Source: Candidatus Competibacteraceae bacterium | GTDB taxonomy: Bacteria > Pseudomonadota > Gammaproteobacteria > Competibacterales > Competibacteraceae | Assembly (NCBI GenBank): GCA_003989075.1 | Contig: RXIX01000014.1 | Coordinates: 1-43,320 of the forward strand | Reading direction: 5' to 3' | Length of the DNA: 43,320 nucleotides | Shown: positions 20,925-31,411 of the stretch, piece after piece | How the letters are laid out: every line of letters starts with the position of its first letter | Numbering within the stretch: the first letter of the stretch is position 1 | Translations under genes and position numbers: made by a program | Notes under the pieces: model-generated | Database searches by the model: none | What the model saw: only the letters and a program-made list of their open reading frames with translations | What the model was told of the DNA's origin: nothing

Positions 20925-22040
20925 TCAGCGCCTGAGCTGTTCCAGGGGCGGCAACACCCCATCCAGCACTGCGGCGCGCCAGCCGTGACGCAGGGGCACA
21001 TCCTCGCCCACCAGCAGCCGTTCCACATCCTCGCGACCGGCCAGCAGTTGCGGCGGAATTCCGCAGGCATGCGCCCGGGCAGCAATCATGGTCAGCAGGA
21101 TATCCACCTGCTCCACCTGACGCGCTGCCAGTTGCGGCCGCCGGGGTCGCGTCGGCCACTGCTCAGGCAGTTCGGCGCGCGCCGCTGCGATCCGTTCCAG
21201 CAGCACCGCGCCATGCCGCGCCAGGGTTGCCGGTGGCAGGTCCTGCGCGCGCGCCAATTCCTCAGGGGTGCGGGGCATGCGCCGGGCCAGATCCAGCAGC
21301 GTATGATCGCCAAGAATCCAGCGGCGCGGTCGATCCTGCTGCATTGCCTGGGTCTCGCGCCAGGCTGCCAGCGCCCGCAGCACTGCCCGCTGCACACCCC
21401 GCAAACGCGGATGCTCGCGAATCCGCCGCCATGCGTCCTGTGGCTGCGGCTGGTAGCGCTGCGGTTCGCACAGCACGGCGAAATCCTCCGCCAGCGCTGC
21501 CAGCCAGTTGCGTTCAATTAGCGCCGCCCGCTGTTGCCGATACAGGTCCGGTAAATAGCGCACATCATCAGCGGCATAGGACAGCCATGCCGGCTCCAGC
21601 GGTCGACGCTGCCAATCCGCCCGGGCATGTGCTTTGTCCAGTACCACGCCCAGCCGGCGCGCCACCAGATCGGCGTAACCTATCTGGCTGCCCTCACCGA
21701 GCACCAGCGCCGCCAGTTGGGTGTCGAAAATCGGTGCCGGCACCGCGCCGCCGGATTGAAACAGAACCTCCATATCCTGATGCGCGGCGTGCAACACCTT
21801 GAGGATGCCGGGGTTGTAGAGCAGCGCCAGCAGGGGGTCCAGCGAGGGCAGCGCCAGCGGGTCGATACAGGCAATCTGGCCGGCGCCGGCGATCTGGATC
21901 AGGCACAGCCGCGGATAGTAGCTGCTGTCGCGGATGAACTCGGTATCCAGCGCCAGCATGTCCACGTCGCGCAGGCCGGCGCAGAATCCGGCCAGCGTTG
22001 CCTGATCGGTGATGTAGAGCGGTGGCGCGTTCAAGGGCAC
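20925..22040 (-). CDS. rnd: ribonuclease D
   Basis: RNase D is a 3'-5' exonuclease that trims tRNA and other structured RNA precursors. The product of about 371 residues (E. coli 375) contains the DEDDy exonuclease core: [15 protein letters not shown] (Asp and Glu), [11 protein letters not shown] (Asp), and [13 protein letters not shown] (Tyr and Asp). A C-terminal HRDC domain follows. The frame is open far upstream inside moaC, but similarity begins at [10 protein letters not shown], so the start is either GTG 22040 (10-nt overlap with moaC) or TTG 22034 (4-nt overlap, TTGA). Either way translation is probably coupled to moaC. A terminator follows at 20871-20896. Confidence 0.93.
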   Translation of the reverse strand: MPLNAPPLYITDQATLAGFCAGLRDVDMLALDTEFIRDSSYYPRLCLIQIAGAGQIACIDPLALPSLDPLLALLYNPGILKVLHAAHQDMEVLFQSGGAVPAPIFDTQLAALVLGEGSQIGYADLVARRLGVVLDKAHARADWQRRPLEPAWLSYAADDVRYLPDLYRQQRAALIERNWLAALAEDFAVLCEPQRYQPQPQDAWRRIREHPRLRGVQRAVLRALAAWRETQAMQQDRPRRWILGDHTLLDLARRMPRTPEELARAQDLPPATLARHGAVLLERIAAARAELPEQWPTRPRRPQLAARQVEQVDILLTMIAARAHACGIPPQLLAGREDVERLLVGEDVPLRHGWRAAVLDGVLPPLEQLRR

Positions 22041-22507
22041 CGCCAGGATCCGGACTGGCCGCCGCTTTTCTCCAGCAGGCGCACATCGGTTATCACCATG
22101 CCGCGATCGACAGCCTTGCACATGTCGTAGATGGTGAGCAGCGCAATCTGCACGGCGGTCAGAGCCTCCATTTCCACACCGGTGCGACCGATGGTCTCCA
22201 CCGTCGCCTGCACCCGCACCGCGCATTCCTCCGCCAGCGCCTCCAGATCCACCGCCACCCGGCTCAGCGCCAACGGATGGCACAGCGGAATCAGCTCAGC
22301 GGTGCGCTTGGCAGCCATGATCCCGGCCAGCCGCGCCACGCCCAGCACATCGCCCTTGGTCTGAGTGCCGGCCACGATCCGTTCCAGCGTGGCCGGCTGC
22401 ATGCGAATCCAGCCTTCAGCCACCGCCACCCGGTGGGTAACCTCCTTGTCACCCACGTCCACCATATGCGCCGCACCCGCAGCGTTGAAATGCGTCAGCT
22501 CCGCCAT
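22031..22507 (-). CDS. moaC: cyclic pyranopterin monophosphate synthase
   Basis: MoaC acts with MoaA in the first step of molybdenum cofactor synthesis, converting 3',8-cyclo-GTP to cyclic pyranopterin monophosphate. The 158-residue product has the expected length and conserved segments: [18 protein letters not shown] near the N-terminus, [19 protein letters not shown], and [10 protein letters not shown], with the C-terminal [12 protein letters not shown] containing active-site residues. ATG 22507 lies 4 nt after the hppA stop codon, and its own stop overlaps the rnd start. No other moa, moe or mog gene is in the window, so moaC is separated from the rest of its pathway. Confidence 0.96.
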   Translation of the reverse strand: MAELTHFNAAGAAHMVDVGDKEVTHRVAVAEGWIRMQPATLERIVAGTQTKGDVLGVARLAGIMAAKRTAELIPLCHPLALSRVAVDLEALAEECAVRVQATVETIGRTGVEMEALTAVQIALLTIYDMCKAVDRGMVITDVRLLEKSGGQSGSWRCP

Positions 22508-22511
22508 CGGC

Positions 22512-24599
22512 CTACTTCGGCATCGCCACCAACAGCGGCACGATCAGCAGCGCGACGATGTTGATGATCTTGATCAACGGATTGACTGCCGGCCCCGCCG
22601 TATCCTTGTAGGGATCGCCGACCGTATCGCCCGTAACCGCCGCCTTGTGCGCCTCGGACCCCTTGCCGCCATAGTGACCGTCCTCGATGTACTTCTTGGC
22701 GTTATCCCAGGCGCCACCGCCAGCGGTCATGGAAATGGCCACGAACAGCCCGGTGATGATGGTGCCCATCAGCAGCCCGCCCAGAGCCCGGGCGCCCGCA
22801 TCGCCACCCAGCAGCCAGGCCATGCCAAAAGCCACCACAATCGGCGCCAGCACCGGCAGCAGCGACGGCACCAGCATTTCCTTGATCGCCGCCTTGGTCA
22901 GCATGTCCACCGCCCGCGAATAATCAGGCCGCGCCTCGCCGGTCATGATGCCGGCGATCTGCTCGAACTGGCGGCGCACCTCACGCACCACCGCGCCGGC
23001 CGCGCGCCCGACCGCCTCCATGGCCATCGCCCCGAACAGGAATGGGATCATGCCGCCGATGAACAGGCCGATGATCACCACCGGATCGCTCAGGTCGAAA
23101 CTGACCTTCATCCCGGCCGCCTCCAGCTTGTGCTGGAAATCAGCAAACAGCACCAGCGCCGCCAGCCCGGCCGAGCCAATCGCGTAGCCCTTGGTCACCG
23201 CCTTGGTGGTGTTGCCCACCGCATCGAGCGGATCAGTGATGGCGCGGATCTTCTCGTCCATTTCCGCCATCTCGGCGATGCCGCCGGCGTTATCCGTGAT
23301 CGGCCCATAAGCGTCGAGAGCGACGATGATCCCGGTCATCGACAGCATGGCGGTAGCGGCGATAGCAATGCCATACAGCCCCGCCCAGTGATGCGCCAGA
23401 CCGATGCTCAGGCACACTGCCAGCACCGGCAGGGCCGTGGCCTTCATCGAGATCGCCAGGCCGGCAATGATGTTGGTGGCGTGACCGGTGGTGGACGCTT
23501 CGGCGATGCCGCGCACCGGGCGATACTCGGTAGCGGTGTAGTACTCGGTGATCACCACCATGGCCGCAGTCAGCACCAGCCCCACCAGGGCCGAGGCGTA
23601 AATACCCCACCAGGAATACTGGCCGTTCTCCCACATCAGCAGCGCGGTGACCGGCAGAAAAATCAGCGCGGCAATCCCACCCGCCACCAGCAGACCGCGA
23701 TACAGGGCGTTCATGATCTTGCCGCCCTCGCGGGCCTTGACGAAGCGAATGCCGATGATCGAGGCGATGATCGACACCCCGCCCAGTACCAGCGGCAGCG
23801 CTACCGCCTTGAAAGCCACCGCCAGATCGGCCGTGAACACCAGACTGCCAACCAGCATGGTGGCGATGATGGTGACGGCGTAGGTCTCGAACAGGTCGGC
23901 GGCCATGCCAGCGCAATCGCCGACGTTATCCCCGACGTTATCGGCGATCACCGCCGGGTTGCGCGGATCGTCCTCGGGAATACCGGCCTCGACCTTGCCG
24001 ACCAGATCCGCGCCAACATCAGCGCCCTTGGTGAAAATGCCGCCGCCGAGCCGGGCGAAAATCGAAATCAGTGAGCCACCAAAACCCAGTCCGATCAACG
24101 GCCCCAGGTCCGGCAGCGTTTCGGGATTGGGATTGAGCAGCACCAGCGCGACGTAATAGCCGGCCACGCCGAGCAAACCCAGGCCGACCACCAGCAGGCC
24201 GGTGATCGCGCCGCCGCGAAAGGCCACTTCCAGCGCCGCGTTCAGGCCCTCGTGGGCAGCCTGGGCGGTGCGGACATTGGCGCGCACCGAAACGTACATG
24301 CCGATATAGCCGGCCGCCGCCGAACACAGCGCGCCGATGGCAAAGCCGGTGGCGGTCAGCAGGCCCTTCTCGGCGCCATAGGCGTAGTAGATCAGGGCGG
24401 CGATCAGCACGCCGACTACGGCTATGGTCAGATATTGCCGGTTCAGGTAGGCGCGCGCGCCCTCCTGGATGGCAGCGGCAATTTCCTGCATCCTGGCATT
24501 GCCGGCATCCTTGGCCAGAATCCAGCGTACCGACTGGACACCGTAGATGAGTGCGCCCAGGGCGCAGAGTAACGCGAAGATCAGGCCTATTGCCGCCAT
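22512..24599 (-). CDS. hppA: K+-independent H+-translocating membrane pyrophosphatase
   Basis: This integral membrane enzyme couples pyrophosphate hydrolysis to proton pumping (or the reverse). The 695-residue product has about 16 hydrophobic helices. The PPi-binding region is intact: [13 protein letters not shown], then [19 protein letters not shown] (about residues 194-238). The C-terminal [14 protein letters not shown] is also present. [10 protein letters not shown] has Lys at about residue 466, the substitution (Lys for Ala) that marks K+-independent enzymes; this agrees with the Rhodospirillum-type sequence. ATG 24599 has GGAGG 9 nt upstream and opens a hydrophobic N-terminus; upstream in-frame codons are not family-like. 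moaC follows after 4 nt. H+ rather than Na+ coupling is inferred from subclass. Confidence 0.97.
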   Translation of the reverse strand: MAAIGLIFALLCALGALIYGVQSVRWILAKDAGNARMQEIAAAIQEGARAYLNRQYLTIAVVGVLIAALIYYAYGAEKGLLTATGFAIGALCSAAAGYIGMYVSVRANVRTAQAAHEGLNAALEVAFRGGAITGLLVVGLGLLGVAGYYVALVLLNPNPETLPDLGPLIGLGFGGSLISIFARLGGGIFTKGADVGADLVGKVEAGIPEDDPRNPAVIADNVGDNVGDCAGMAADLFETYAVTIIATMLVGSLVFTADLAVAFKAVALPLVLGGVSIIASIIGIRFVKAREGGKIMNALYRGLLVAGGIAALIFLPVTALLMWENGQYSWWGIYASALVGLVLTAAMVVITEYYTATEYRPVRGIAEASTTGHATNIIAGLAISMKATALPVLAVCLSIGLAHHWAGLYGIAIAATAMLSMTGIIVALDAYGPITDNAGGIAEMAEMDEKIRAITDPLDAVGNTTKAVTKGYAIGSAGLAALVLFADFQHKLEAAGMKVSFDLSDPVVIIGLFIGGMIPFLFGAMAMEAVGRAAGAVVREVRRQFEQIAGIMTGEARPDYSRAVDMLTKAAIKEMLVPSLLPVLAPIVVAFGMAWLLGGDAGARALGGLLMGTIITGLFVAISMTAGGGAWDNAKKYIEDGHYGGKGSEAHKAAVTGDTVGDPYKDTAGPAVNPLIKIINIVALLIVPLLVAMPK

Positions 24600-24983
24600 G
24601 ACGCAAATCCTCCAGCAACGGGATGAAGGGCTCGCATGGTTCCTCCTCGTTCTACTCGTTTTGGTTAGATGATGCGGCACTGCCTGACGCGGCGCGCATG
24701 CGCGATGCCCGGCGGAAACCGCTTTCCATTTTTAACGGGACTTTCGCTTTTCGTCATTCCCGCGTATGCGGGAATCCAGTAGCGTGTTGAAAAGAATGGA
24801 TACCCGCTTTCGCGGGTATGACGGAAAAAGTCAGGTAAGCGAACGTCCTGTTTAATAAAGTTAAGAACAAGAATCGGGTTAAAACGACTGCGCCGCGCAG
24901 GCGGGGCCGGCGCGGCGCGGATGGGGCGCGGATACAACGACGGCCGCTCCGCTCGGAGCGAGACGGGTCGTGCCCGGCCGGTA
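24600..24983 (-). other. intergenic region between ppa and hppA
   Basis: This gene-free stretch holds the strong hppA ribosome-binding site just after its left end, the palindromic repeat element at 24752-24823, and a GC-rich stretch (about 24885-24980) with short inverted repeats such as CGCTC/GAGCG after the ppa stop. I see no convincing gene. A minus-strand reading frame through it would be made largely of the repeat. Confidence 0.6.
24752..24823. repeat. palindromic MITE/REP-like repeat
   Basis: The 72-nt element has 27-nt imperfect terminal inverted repeats (24752-24778 and 24797-24823), both starting CGTCAT when read inward and separated by 18 nt. Each arm is itself a hairpin: TTCCCGC/GCGGGAA with loop GTAT, and TACCCGC/GCGGGTA with loop TTTC. 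The CGTCATTCCCGC...GCGGGAATGACG pattern is typical of small dispersed repeats in proteobacteria. It sits between ppa and hppA, which read in the same direction, where it could act as an RNA hairpin. Confidence 0.82.
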
Positions 24984-25517
24984 TTATTGCTTGCTGTTGT
25001 GGCGTTCCACGCTCAGCATCACCTCGTGCTTGGCTTCCTCAACGCCACCCCAGCCGTCGATGCGCACCCACTTGCCAGAGTCAAGATCCTTATAGTGCTG
25101 GAAGAAGTGGGCGATGCGGGCCAACAGAGTCTTGGACATCTGTTCGTAGGATTCAATATTGTCGAACTGGGTGCATTCCTTCTTGATCGGCACCGCCAGG
25201 ATCTTGGCGTCACCGCCGCTCTCATCGGTCATCTTCAGCACGCCCAGAGGCCGGGCGCGCACCACACAACCACTGATCACCGGCAGCGGCGCCACCACCA
25301 GCACGTCCAGCGGGTCGCCATCCTCGCACAGAGTGTGGGGGATATAGCCGTAGTTGCAGGGATAGTGCATGGCGGCGTTCATGAAGCGGTCCACGAACAA
25401 AGCGCCGCTCTCCTTATCGACCTCATACTTGACCGGGTCGGAATGCGCCGGGATTTCGATGATGACGTTGAATTCCTCAGGGAGGTTGTGACCGGCGCCC
25501 ACTCTGTCCAGAATCAT
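24984..25517 (-). CDS. ppa: soluble family I inorganic pyrophosphatase
   Basis: PPase hydrolyses pyrophosphate in the cytosol and pulls biosynthetic reactions forward. The 177-residue product has the size of bacterial family I enzymes (E. coli 176). It contains the signature EDGDPLDVLV, whose aspartates bind Mg2+, and the conserved EIPAHSDPVKYEVDK and NYGYIPHT segments. ATG 25517 is preceded by GAAGGG. The gene lies upstream of hppA in the same direction, separated by a repeat element, so the cell has both a wasteful and an energy-conserving way to remove PPi. It is divergent from adk. Confidence 0.97.
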   Translation of the reverse strand: MILDRVGAGHNLPEEFNVIIEIPAHSDPVKYEVDKESGALFVDRFMNAAMHYPCNYGYIPHTLCEDGDPLDVLVVAPLPVISGCVVRARPLGVLKMTDESGGDAKILAVPIKKECTQFDNIESYEQMSKTLLARIAHFFQHYKDLDSGKWVRIDGWGGVEEAKHEVMLSVERHNSKQ

Positions 25518-25729
25518 GGCGTTACCCTTCTTGTGCGGTTTATGAGGGAATGCGTTGCAAGGCAGCTTAATACTACAACAAGCCCGGCCTCTTGGCAGCG
25601 GTCGCGATCTGTTGGTGCGGCCTTCCTGTACACGCCGGGCGGGTATGCAGGATCAACTTGAACTATTATTTCAGATGTTTTCGGCAATTCCCGCCGTTTT
25701 CCCGCCCCTACAAGAAAGAGTAAAAAGCC

Positions 25730-26293
25730 ATGAGAATCGTTCTGCTAGGCGCCCCTGGTTCTGGCAAGGGCACGCAAACCGATGCCATCATCGCCCGCTA
25801 TGGTGTGTCCACGGTTGCAACAGGTGATCTGCTGCGTGCCGAGGTCGCCGCCGGCACCGCGCTCGGCCAGCAGGCCAAGCCGTACATGGACGCTGGCGAG
25901 CTGGTGCCCTTCGACATCGTGCTGGGCATGATCGAAAACGGTCTGCGCAGCCTGGCCGCGACCAATCCCAGGGGCTTCATGATGGACGGCTTCCCGCGCG
26001 ACCTGGCCCAGGCCGAGGCGCTCGACCGCATCCTGGCCAAGCTCAACCAGCCGCTTGATCTGGTGCTGTTCTTCGATGTGGACTATGAGGAGATCGTCAA
26101 GCGCCTGCTCGGCCGCGGCCGCGCCGACGATAACGAGGACACCATCCGCAACCGGCTGCGGGTCTATGAGGAAAAGACCGCGCCGCTGATCGACTACTAC
26201 ACCAACAAGGGCCTGCTGCGCACCATCAAGGGTACTGGCAGCATCGATGAGATTGGCGCGCGCATCCGCGCCGCGCTGGATGAAATCGCCTGA
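25730..26293 (+). CDS. adk: adenylate kinase (short-LID form)
   Basis: Adenylate kinase interconverts ATP + AMP and 2 ADP. The 187-residue product has the P-loop GAPGSGKGTQ at residues 7-16, the AMP-binding segments TGDLLRAEV and GFPRD, and the LID hinge RLLGRGRADDNEDTIRNRL. The LID is short, as in cytosolic AK1-type enzymes, and lacks the four-Cys zinc or long-LID insertion; E. coli Adk is 214 residues. ATG 25730 follows an A-rich leader with AAGAAAGAG. It is divergent from ppa with about 210 nt between the two starts, so their promoters probably share that gap. Confidence 0.96.
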   Translation: MRIVLLGAPGSGKGTQTDAIIARYGVSTVATGDLLRAEVAAGTALGQQAKPYMDAGELVPFDIVLGMIENGLRSLAATNPRGFMMDGFPRDLAQAEALDRILAKLNQPLDLVLFFDVDYEEIVKRLLGRGRADDNEDTIRNRLRVYEEKTAPLIDYYTNKGLLRTIKGTGSIDEIGARIRAALDEIA

Positions 26294-26305
26294 GCCATCA
26301 CAGCG

Positions 26306-26335
26306 CCGCCCGCTTGCACATAAGCAAGCGGACGG
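26306..26335. terminator. hairpin between convergent adk and livF
   Basis: Two 12-nt arms (26306-26317 and 26324-26335) pair with one C-A mismatch around an ACATAA loop, between the stops of adk (26293) and livF (26351). No good T-run follows on either strand, so termination strength is doubtful. Confidence 0.5.
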
Positions 26336-26350
26336 TTGTCATAGCGCTGC

Positions 26351-27055
26351 TCAGCCGCCTAGATAGGCGCGGCGCACTTCGTCATTAGCCAGCAGATTAG
26401 CGCCACTGTCGGCCAGCACGATCCGGCCGTTTTCCAGCACATAGCCCCGGTCCGCCAGTTGCAGGGCGCGGTGGGCGTTCTGCTCGACCAGGAAGATGGT
26501 CACGCCTTCCTCGCGGATTTCCTTCAGGATCTGGAAAATCTGCGCGATGATGATCGGTGCCAGGCCCAGCGACGGTTCATCCAGCAGCAGCAGGTTGGGT
26601 CGGCTCATCAGCGCACGACCAATGGCCAGCATCTGCTGTTCGCCGCCGGACAGAGTGCCGCCGCGCTGGGCACGCCGCTCCTTCAGGCGCGGGAACAGGG
26701 TAAATACCCGATCCAGGTCAGTCTCCAGCCGCGCCTTGTCGGCAAAAAAACCGCCCATCTGCAGATTTTCCTGCACGGTCAGGCCGGGGAAGATACGCCG
26801 TCCCTCCGGCACCAGCGCCAGCCCGCATTGCATGATGACGTGAGTGGGCTTGTGGGTGATGTCCTGTCCTTCGAACAGTACCGTGCCCTGGCTGGCCTGT
26901 GGCGACCCGCAGATGGTCAGCAGCAGGGTGCTTTTGCCGGCGCCGTTCGCGCCAATCAGGGTGACGATCTCGCCGGGATGCACATCCAGCGACACCCCCT
27001 TGAGCGCCTCGATCTGGCCATAGAAGGTGTGGACGTTTTCCAGTTTCAGCATCAT
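26351..27055 (-). CDS. livF: branched-chain amino-acid ABC transporter ATPase LivF
   Basis: LivF is one of two ATPases powering high-affinity uptake of leucine, isoleucine and valine. The product of about 234 residues has Walker A GANGAGKST, signature LSGGEQQMLAIGRAL, and Walker B LLLLDEPSLGLAP, with the short C-terminus ending VRRAYLGG that is typical of LivF. ATG 27055 shares its A with the livG stop codon (TGATG) and has GGGAG upstream; GTG 27058 and ATG 27052 are alternatives. It is the last gene of the liv operon and converges on adk. Confidence 0.95.
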   Translation of the reverse strand: MMLKLENVHTFYGQIEALKGVSLDVHPGEIVTLIGANGAGKSTLLLTICGSPQASQGTVLFEGQDITHKPTHVIMQCGLALVPEGRRIFPGLTVQENLQMGGFFADKARLETDLDRVFTLFPRLKERRAQRGGTLSGGEQQMLAIGRALMSRPNLLLLDEPSLGLAPIIIAQIFQILKEIREEGVTIFLVEQNAHRALQLADRGYVLENGRIVLADSGANLLANDEVRRAYLGG

Positions 27056-27858
27056 CACTCTTCTCCCAGATACGCCTTGATCACCTTGGGATTGCTGCGA
27101 ATCTCCGCCGGCGTACCGGTCGCAATGGGCCGACCATATTCCATGACCAGGATGCGGTCGGAAATGCCCATGACCAGACTCATGTCATGTTCAATCAGCA
27201 GCACTGCCACGCCATGCCCGGCGCGCAGCTCGTTGATCAGGCGGTCCAGATCGCGGGTTTCCTGCGGGTTCAGGCCCGCCGCCGGCTCGTCGAGCATCAG
27301 CAGCTTCGGCTGCGTGATCATGCAGCGGGCGATCTCCAGGCGACGCTGTTGCCCGTAAGCGAGATTGCCGGCCTCGCGGTTGGCGACCGCCAGCAGCCCG
27401 ACCTTTTCCAGCCAGAACGCGGCCCGGTCCAAGGCCTCGGCCTCGGCGCGGCGATAGCGGGGCGTCTTGAACAGCCCGGCCAGCAGCCCGGTTTCCAGTT
27501 GGGTGTGTTGCGAGATCAGCAGGTTCTCGACCACGGTCATGGTCTTGAACAGGCGCACGTTCTGGAAGGTGCGCACCAGTCCACACTGGGCAATGCGATG
27601 GCTGGGCAGGTGGTGGATCGGCTGACCATCCAGCACCACGCTGCCGGTGGTGGGCCGGTAGAAGCCGCCGACGCAATTGAACACCGTGGTCTTGCCGGCG
27701 CCATTCGGGCCGATGATGGCGAAAATCTGGTCCGGCAGAACATCGAACTGCACGCCATCCACGGCCAGCAGACCACCAAAGCGCATGCTCAGATCGCGTA
27801 CCTGCAGCAGCGGCGACGCACCCGTGGCAGGAGTGGTCTTTGCCAGGTCCAGGCTCAT
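27055..27858 (-). CDS. livG: branched-chain amino-acid ABC transporter ATPase LivG
   Basis: The second ATPase of the Liv system has 267 residues. Walker A is GPNGAGKTT, the switch region reads [12 protein letters not shown] as usual in LivG, the signature region is [15 protein letters not shown], and Walker B is [13 protein letters not shown]. The signature has AYGQQ in place of the classic LSGGQ, which is normal for LivG. The N-terminal 15 residues are a short extension relative to E. coli LivG (255 residues). Its ATG overlaps the livM stop by 4 nt (ATGA), and its own stop overlaps livF, indicating translational coupling. Confidence 0.95.
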   Translation of the reverse strand: MSLDLAKTTPATGASPLLQVRDLSMRFGGLLAVDGVQFDVLPDQIFAIIGPNGAGKTTVFNCVGGFYRPTTGSVVLDGQPIHHLPSHRIAQCGLVRTFQNVRLFKTMTVVENLLISQHTQLETGLLAGLFKTPRYRRAEAEALDRAAFWLEKVGLLAVANREAGNLAYGQQRRLEIARCMITQPKLLMLDEPAAGLNPQETRDLDRLINELRAGHGVAVLLIEHDMSLVMGISDRILVMEYGRPIATGTPAEIRSNPKVIKAYLGEE

Positions 27859-29132
27859 CGCGTTGCCTCCGCATGTTCCGGCAGTTGCAGTTTGGGACGG
27901 GAGGCGGGCAGCAGGCCCTGCGGTCGCCAGATCATCATCAGCACCATCACCAGGCCAAAGGCCAGCATCCGGTATTCGTCAAACTCACGCGCCAGCTCCG
28001 GCAGAGCGGTGATCGCAATCGCCGCCAGCATGACGCCAAGCTGTGAACCCATGCCGCCCAGCACCACGATCGCCAGCACCATCGCCGATTCGATGAAGGT
28101 GAAGGATTCCGGGTTGATATGGCCCTGGCGCGCGGCGAAAAAGGCTCCAGCCAGACCGGCGAAGGCCGCGCTCAGCGCCAATGCCGACAGCTTGATCACG
28201 GTCGGATTCAGGCCCAGCGAACGACAGGCGATCTCATCCTCACGCAGCGCCTCCCAGGCCCGGCCCAGTGGCATGCGCAACAGGCGGTTGATCACGAACA
28301 AAATCAGCAGCACCAGCGCCAGTCCCAGCAGATAGAGGAAAATCACCCCATAGTCACCGCTGTAGTCCAGGCCGAAAAACTCGTGAAAGGTGGTGCCGCC
28401 TTCCCTGGCACGGCGGCTGAATTCCAAACCGAGCAGGGTCGGGCGCGGAATGTTGCCGATGCCGTCCGGGCCGCCGGTCAGGACATTCAGATTGTTCAGC
28501 AACAGGCGGATGATCTCGCCAAAGCCGAGCGTGACAATAGCCAGATAATCACCGCGCAGGCGCAACACCGGCATGCCAAGCAGGAAGCCGGTCAGCGCCG
28601 CCAGCGCGCCGGCTACCGGCAAACTCAGCCAGAAGGACAGACCAAACTGCTGGGCCAGCAGCGCGTAGGTATAGGCGCCGACCGCGTAAAAGGCGGCGTA
28701 GCCGAGCACCAACAGGCCAGCAAAGCCGACCACGATGTTCAGGCCCAGACCGAGCATCACGTAGATCAGCGCCAGGGTCATCACGTCCACCGCGCCGCGT
28801 GAAGCCGTGAACGGCCAGATCAGCGCCGCCGCCAGCAGCAGCATCCAGAACAGCCGTTGCCAGCGCGCCTGCTGACGCATCCGGCCCAGGGCGCCGCTCA
28901 GGGCACTGTCACGGTAGAACGCCGCCAGATGCACACGGTCCCACAGTTGCCGCAGCGGCGCCTCGAACAGCCGCAGCAGAAACACGATAATCACCGCGAC
29001 GATCACCGGGGTCGGCGTGCGATTGAGCGAAACGTTGACGCCATCGACATGGATGCGCAGGCCAAGAATCGGAATCAGCAGCACGGCGGTCAGCACCGCC
29101 GACAACAGGGCTCCAGGCAGTACACGGCGCAT
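27855..29132 (-). CDS. livM: branched-chain amino-acid ABC transporter permease LivM
   Basis: LivM forms half of the membrane channel for branched-chain amino acids. The 425-residue product equals the length of E. coli LivM and includes the N-terminal extension of about 100 residues with two helices that distinguishes LivM from LivH. Conserved permease segments include [37 protein letters not shown] and the cytoplasmic coupling motif [20 protein letters not shown]. It starts 3 nt after the livH stop and its stop overlaps the livG start. Confidence 0.95.
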   Translation of the reverse strand: MRRVLPGALLSAVLTAVLLIPILGLRIHVDGVNVSLNRTPTPVIVAVIIVFLLRLFEAPLRQLWDRVHLAAFYRDSALSGALGRMRQQARWQRLFWMLLLAAALIWPFTASRGAVDVMTLALIYVMLGLGLNIVVGFAGLLVLGYAAFYAVGAYTYALLAQQFGLSFWLSLPVAGALAALTGFLLGMPVLRLRGDYLAIVTLGFGEIIRLLLNNLNVLTGGPDGIGNIPRPTLLGLEFSRRAREGGTTFHEFFGLDYSGDYGVIFLYLLGLALVLLILFVINRLLRMPLGRAWEALREDEIACRSLGLNPTVIKLSALALSAAFAGLAGAFFAARQGHINPESFTFIESAMVLAIVVLGGMGSQLGVMLAAIAITALPELAREFDEYRMLAFGLVMVLMMIWRPQGLLPASRPKLQLPEHAEATR

Positions 29133-29135
29133 GGC

Positions 29136-30065
<930 letters not shown>

Positions 30066-30106
30066 GGGCGCCGCGTCTGCAAGGTGAGGGGGATGCGTGA
30101 AACCTG

Positions 30107-30142
30107 AGGGGTGGGCGCGAGACGCGCTTGCGCCTCACCCCT
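30107..30142 (-). promoter_or_regulatory. intercistronic stem-loop between livK and livH
   Basis: Bases 30107-30118 pair with 30130-30142 (12 bp with one bulged T, 11-nt loop). The hairpin follows the livK stop (30167) in the direction of transcription and has no T-run. Such structures often protect upstream mRNA and let binding-protein genes be expressed above permease genes; that role is inferred here. Confidence 0.55.
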
Positions 30143-30166
30143 GACCCCTCAACCCGGACTCATGGA

Positions 30167-31288
30167 TTACTTGACGGGCGTCTTGGTGGCGTCGGCGTGC
30201 CACGCGAAAATGACGAACTCAAATTCCTTCAGGTCGCCGTTATCCTTGAATGCCACCTTGCCGATCGGGGTCTGGAAGCTGTTCTTGCGGATGTATTCGG
30301 CCAGCTTGACCGGATCCTCGGTCTTGGCGCCCTTGATGGCGTCGGTGATGATTTCCACCGCCGCGTAGGACGGCATCACGAACGGGCCGCTGGCGTCCTG
30401 GTTCTTGGCCTTGAAGGCGGCGACCAGTTCAGCATTGGCCGGATCGGTGCTGAAATCAGCCGGCAGCGTGACCAGCAGCCCTTCCGAGGCCGGGCCGGCG
30501 ATGGCGCTGATGTCCTTGTTGCCGACGCCTTCCGGACCCATGTACTTGGCGTCAAAACCCTGCTCGCGCGACTGGCGCAGCAGCAGGCCCAGTTCCGGGT
30601 GATAGCCGCCGTAATAGACGAAATCGACGCCGTCCTTCTTCATCTTGGTGATCAGGGCGGAAAAGTCGGTCTGGCCCTTGTTGATGCCCTCAAACAGCAC
30701 CGGCTTCATGCCAGCGGCCTCGACGGTCTTCTTCACTTCCTTGGCGATGCCTTCGCCGTACTGCTGCTTGTCATGCAGGATCGCCAGCTTCTTGGGCTTG
30801 ATCTGGGTGGCGATGTACTTGCCGGCGGTCGGGCCCTGCTGGTCATCGGTGCCGATGGTGCGGAACACCATCTTGTAGCCCTGCTGGGTGATGGCCGGGT
30901 TGGTGGCCGCCGGGGTGATCATCAGGATGCCTTCCTCCTCGTACAGCTTGGAGGCGGGCTGAGTGGACCCGGAGCACAGATGGCCGACCACATACTTGAT
31001 CTTCTGGTTGACGATCTGGTTGGCGACGGCGACCGCCTGCTTGGGCTCGCACACGTCGTCGATCAGCACCGCTTCCAGTTTCTTGCCATTAACGCCGCCC
31101 TTGGCGTTGATCTGCTCGACCGCCATCTTGGCGCCGATCATCTGCATGTCGCCATACTGGGCGACCGGGCCGGTGATCGGGCCGGCCACGGCAATCTTGA
31201 TCACATCGGCGGCCTGCGCCAGACCACCCAGACCCAGGATAACCGCGCCGACGGCGGCGCTCAGGACACTACGGCTGAAGGTATTCAT
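30167..31288 (-). CDS. livK: branched-chain amino-acid ABC transporter substrate-binding protein
   Basis: This is the periplasmic receptor of the Liv system. The 373-residue product has a cleavable signal peptide (SVLSAAVGAVILGLGGLAQA), and the mature protein starts near ADVIKIAVAGPITG. It has the type I periplasmic-binding fold, with VAVANQIVNQKIKYVVGHLCSGST and ITPAATNPAITQQGYKMVFR as typical ligand-site segments. ATG 31288 follows AGGAGAGG and starts the signal peptide; an in-frame extension to 31387 has no signal character. It is the first gene of the operon livK-H-M-G-F. Leu/Ile/Val specificity is inferred from the operon. Confidence 0.95.
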   Translation of the reverse strand: MNTFSRSVLSAAVGAVILGLGGLAQAADVIKIAVAGPITGPVAQYGDMQMIGAKMAVEQINAKGGVNGKKLEAVLIDDVCEPKQAVAVANQIVNQKIKYVVGHLCSGSTQPASKLYEEEGILMITPAATNPAITQQGYKMVFRTIGTDDQQGPTAGKYIATQIKPKKLAILHDKQQYGEGIAKEVKKTVEAAGMKPVLFEGINKGQTDFSALITKMKKDGVDFVYYGGYHPELGLLLRQSREQGFDAKYMGPEGVGNKDISAIAGPASEGLLVTLPADFSTDPANAELVAAFKAKNQDASGPFVMPSYAAVEIITDAIKGAKTEDPVKLAEYIRKNSFQTPIGKVAFKDNGDLKEFEFVIFAWHADATKTPVK

Positions 31289-31411
31289 CAGGCGATTCCT
31301 CTCCTCGTGAGATGGCTTTACATAACTGCCCGCGTCGCCCCGGACGCGTAACCGGTAAAGAATTAACCAAATTCCCGGTGAGAACAAGCCAGAGCGGAAA
31401 AAAACGACGGA

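Noticed and set aside
20719-20988. Possible 89-residue plus-strand gene
   Set aside because: It crosses the rnd terminator and enters the rnd 3' end; no ribosome-binding site or domain.
22365-24074. 569-codon plus-strand open frame opposite moaC and hppA
   Set aside because: His/Gln/Arg-rich low-complexity translation typical of the reverse of membrane-protein genes.
24752-24823. CRISPR-like repeat
   Set aside because: Only a single inverted pair with an 18-nt centre; no array of direct repeats and spacers and no cas genes.
24665-24937. Possible 90-residue minus-strand gene between ppa and hppA
   Set aside because: Much of its translation is the palindromic repeat read as protein.
26306-26335. 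Strong intrinsic terminator after adk
   Set aside because: The stem is good but lacks a T-run on either strand, so it is listed only as a possible terminator.
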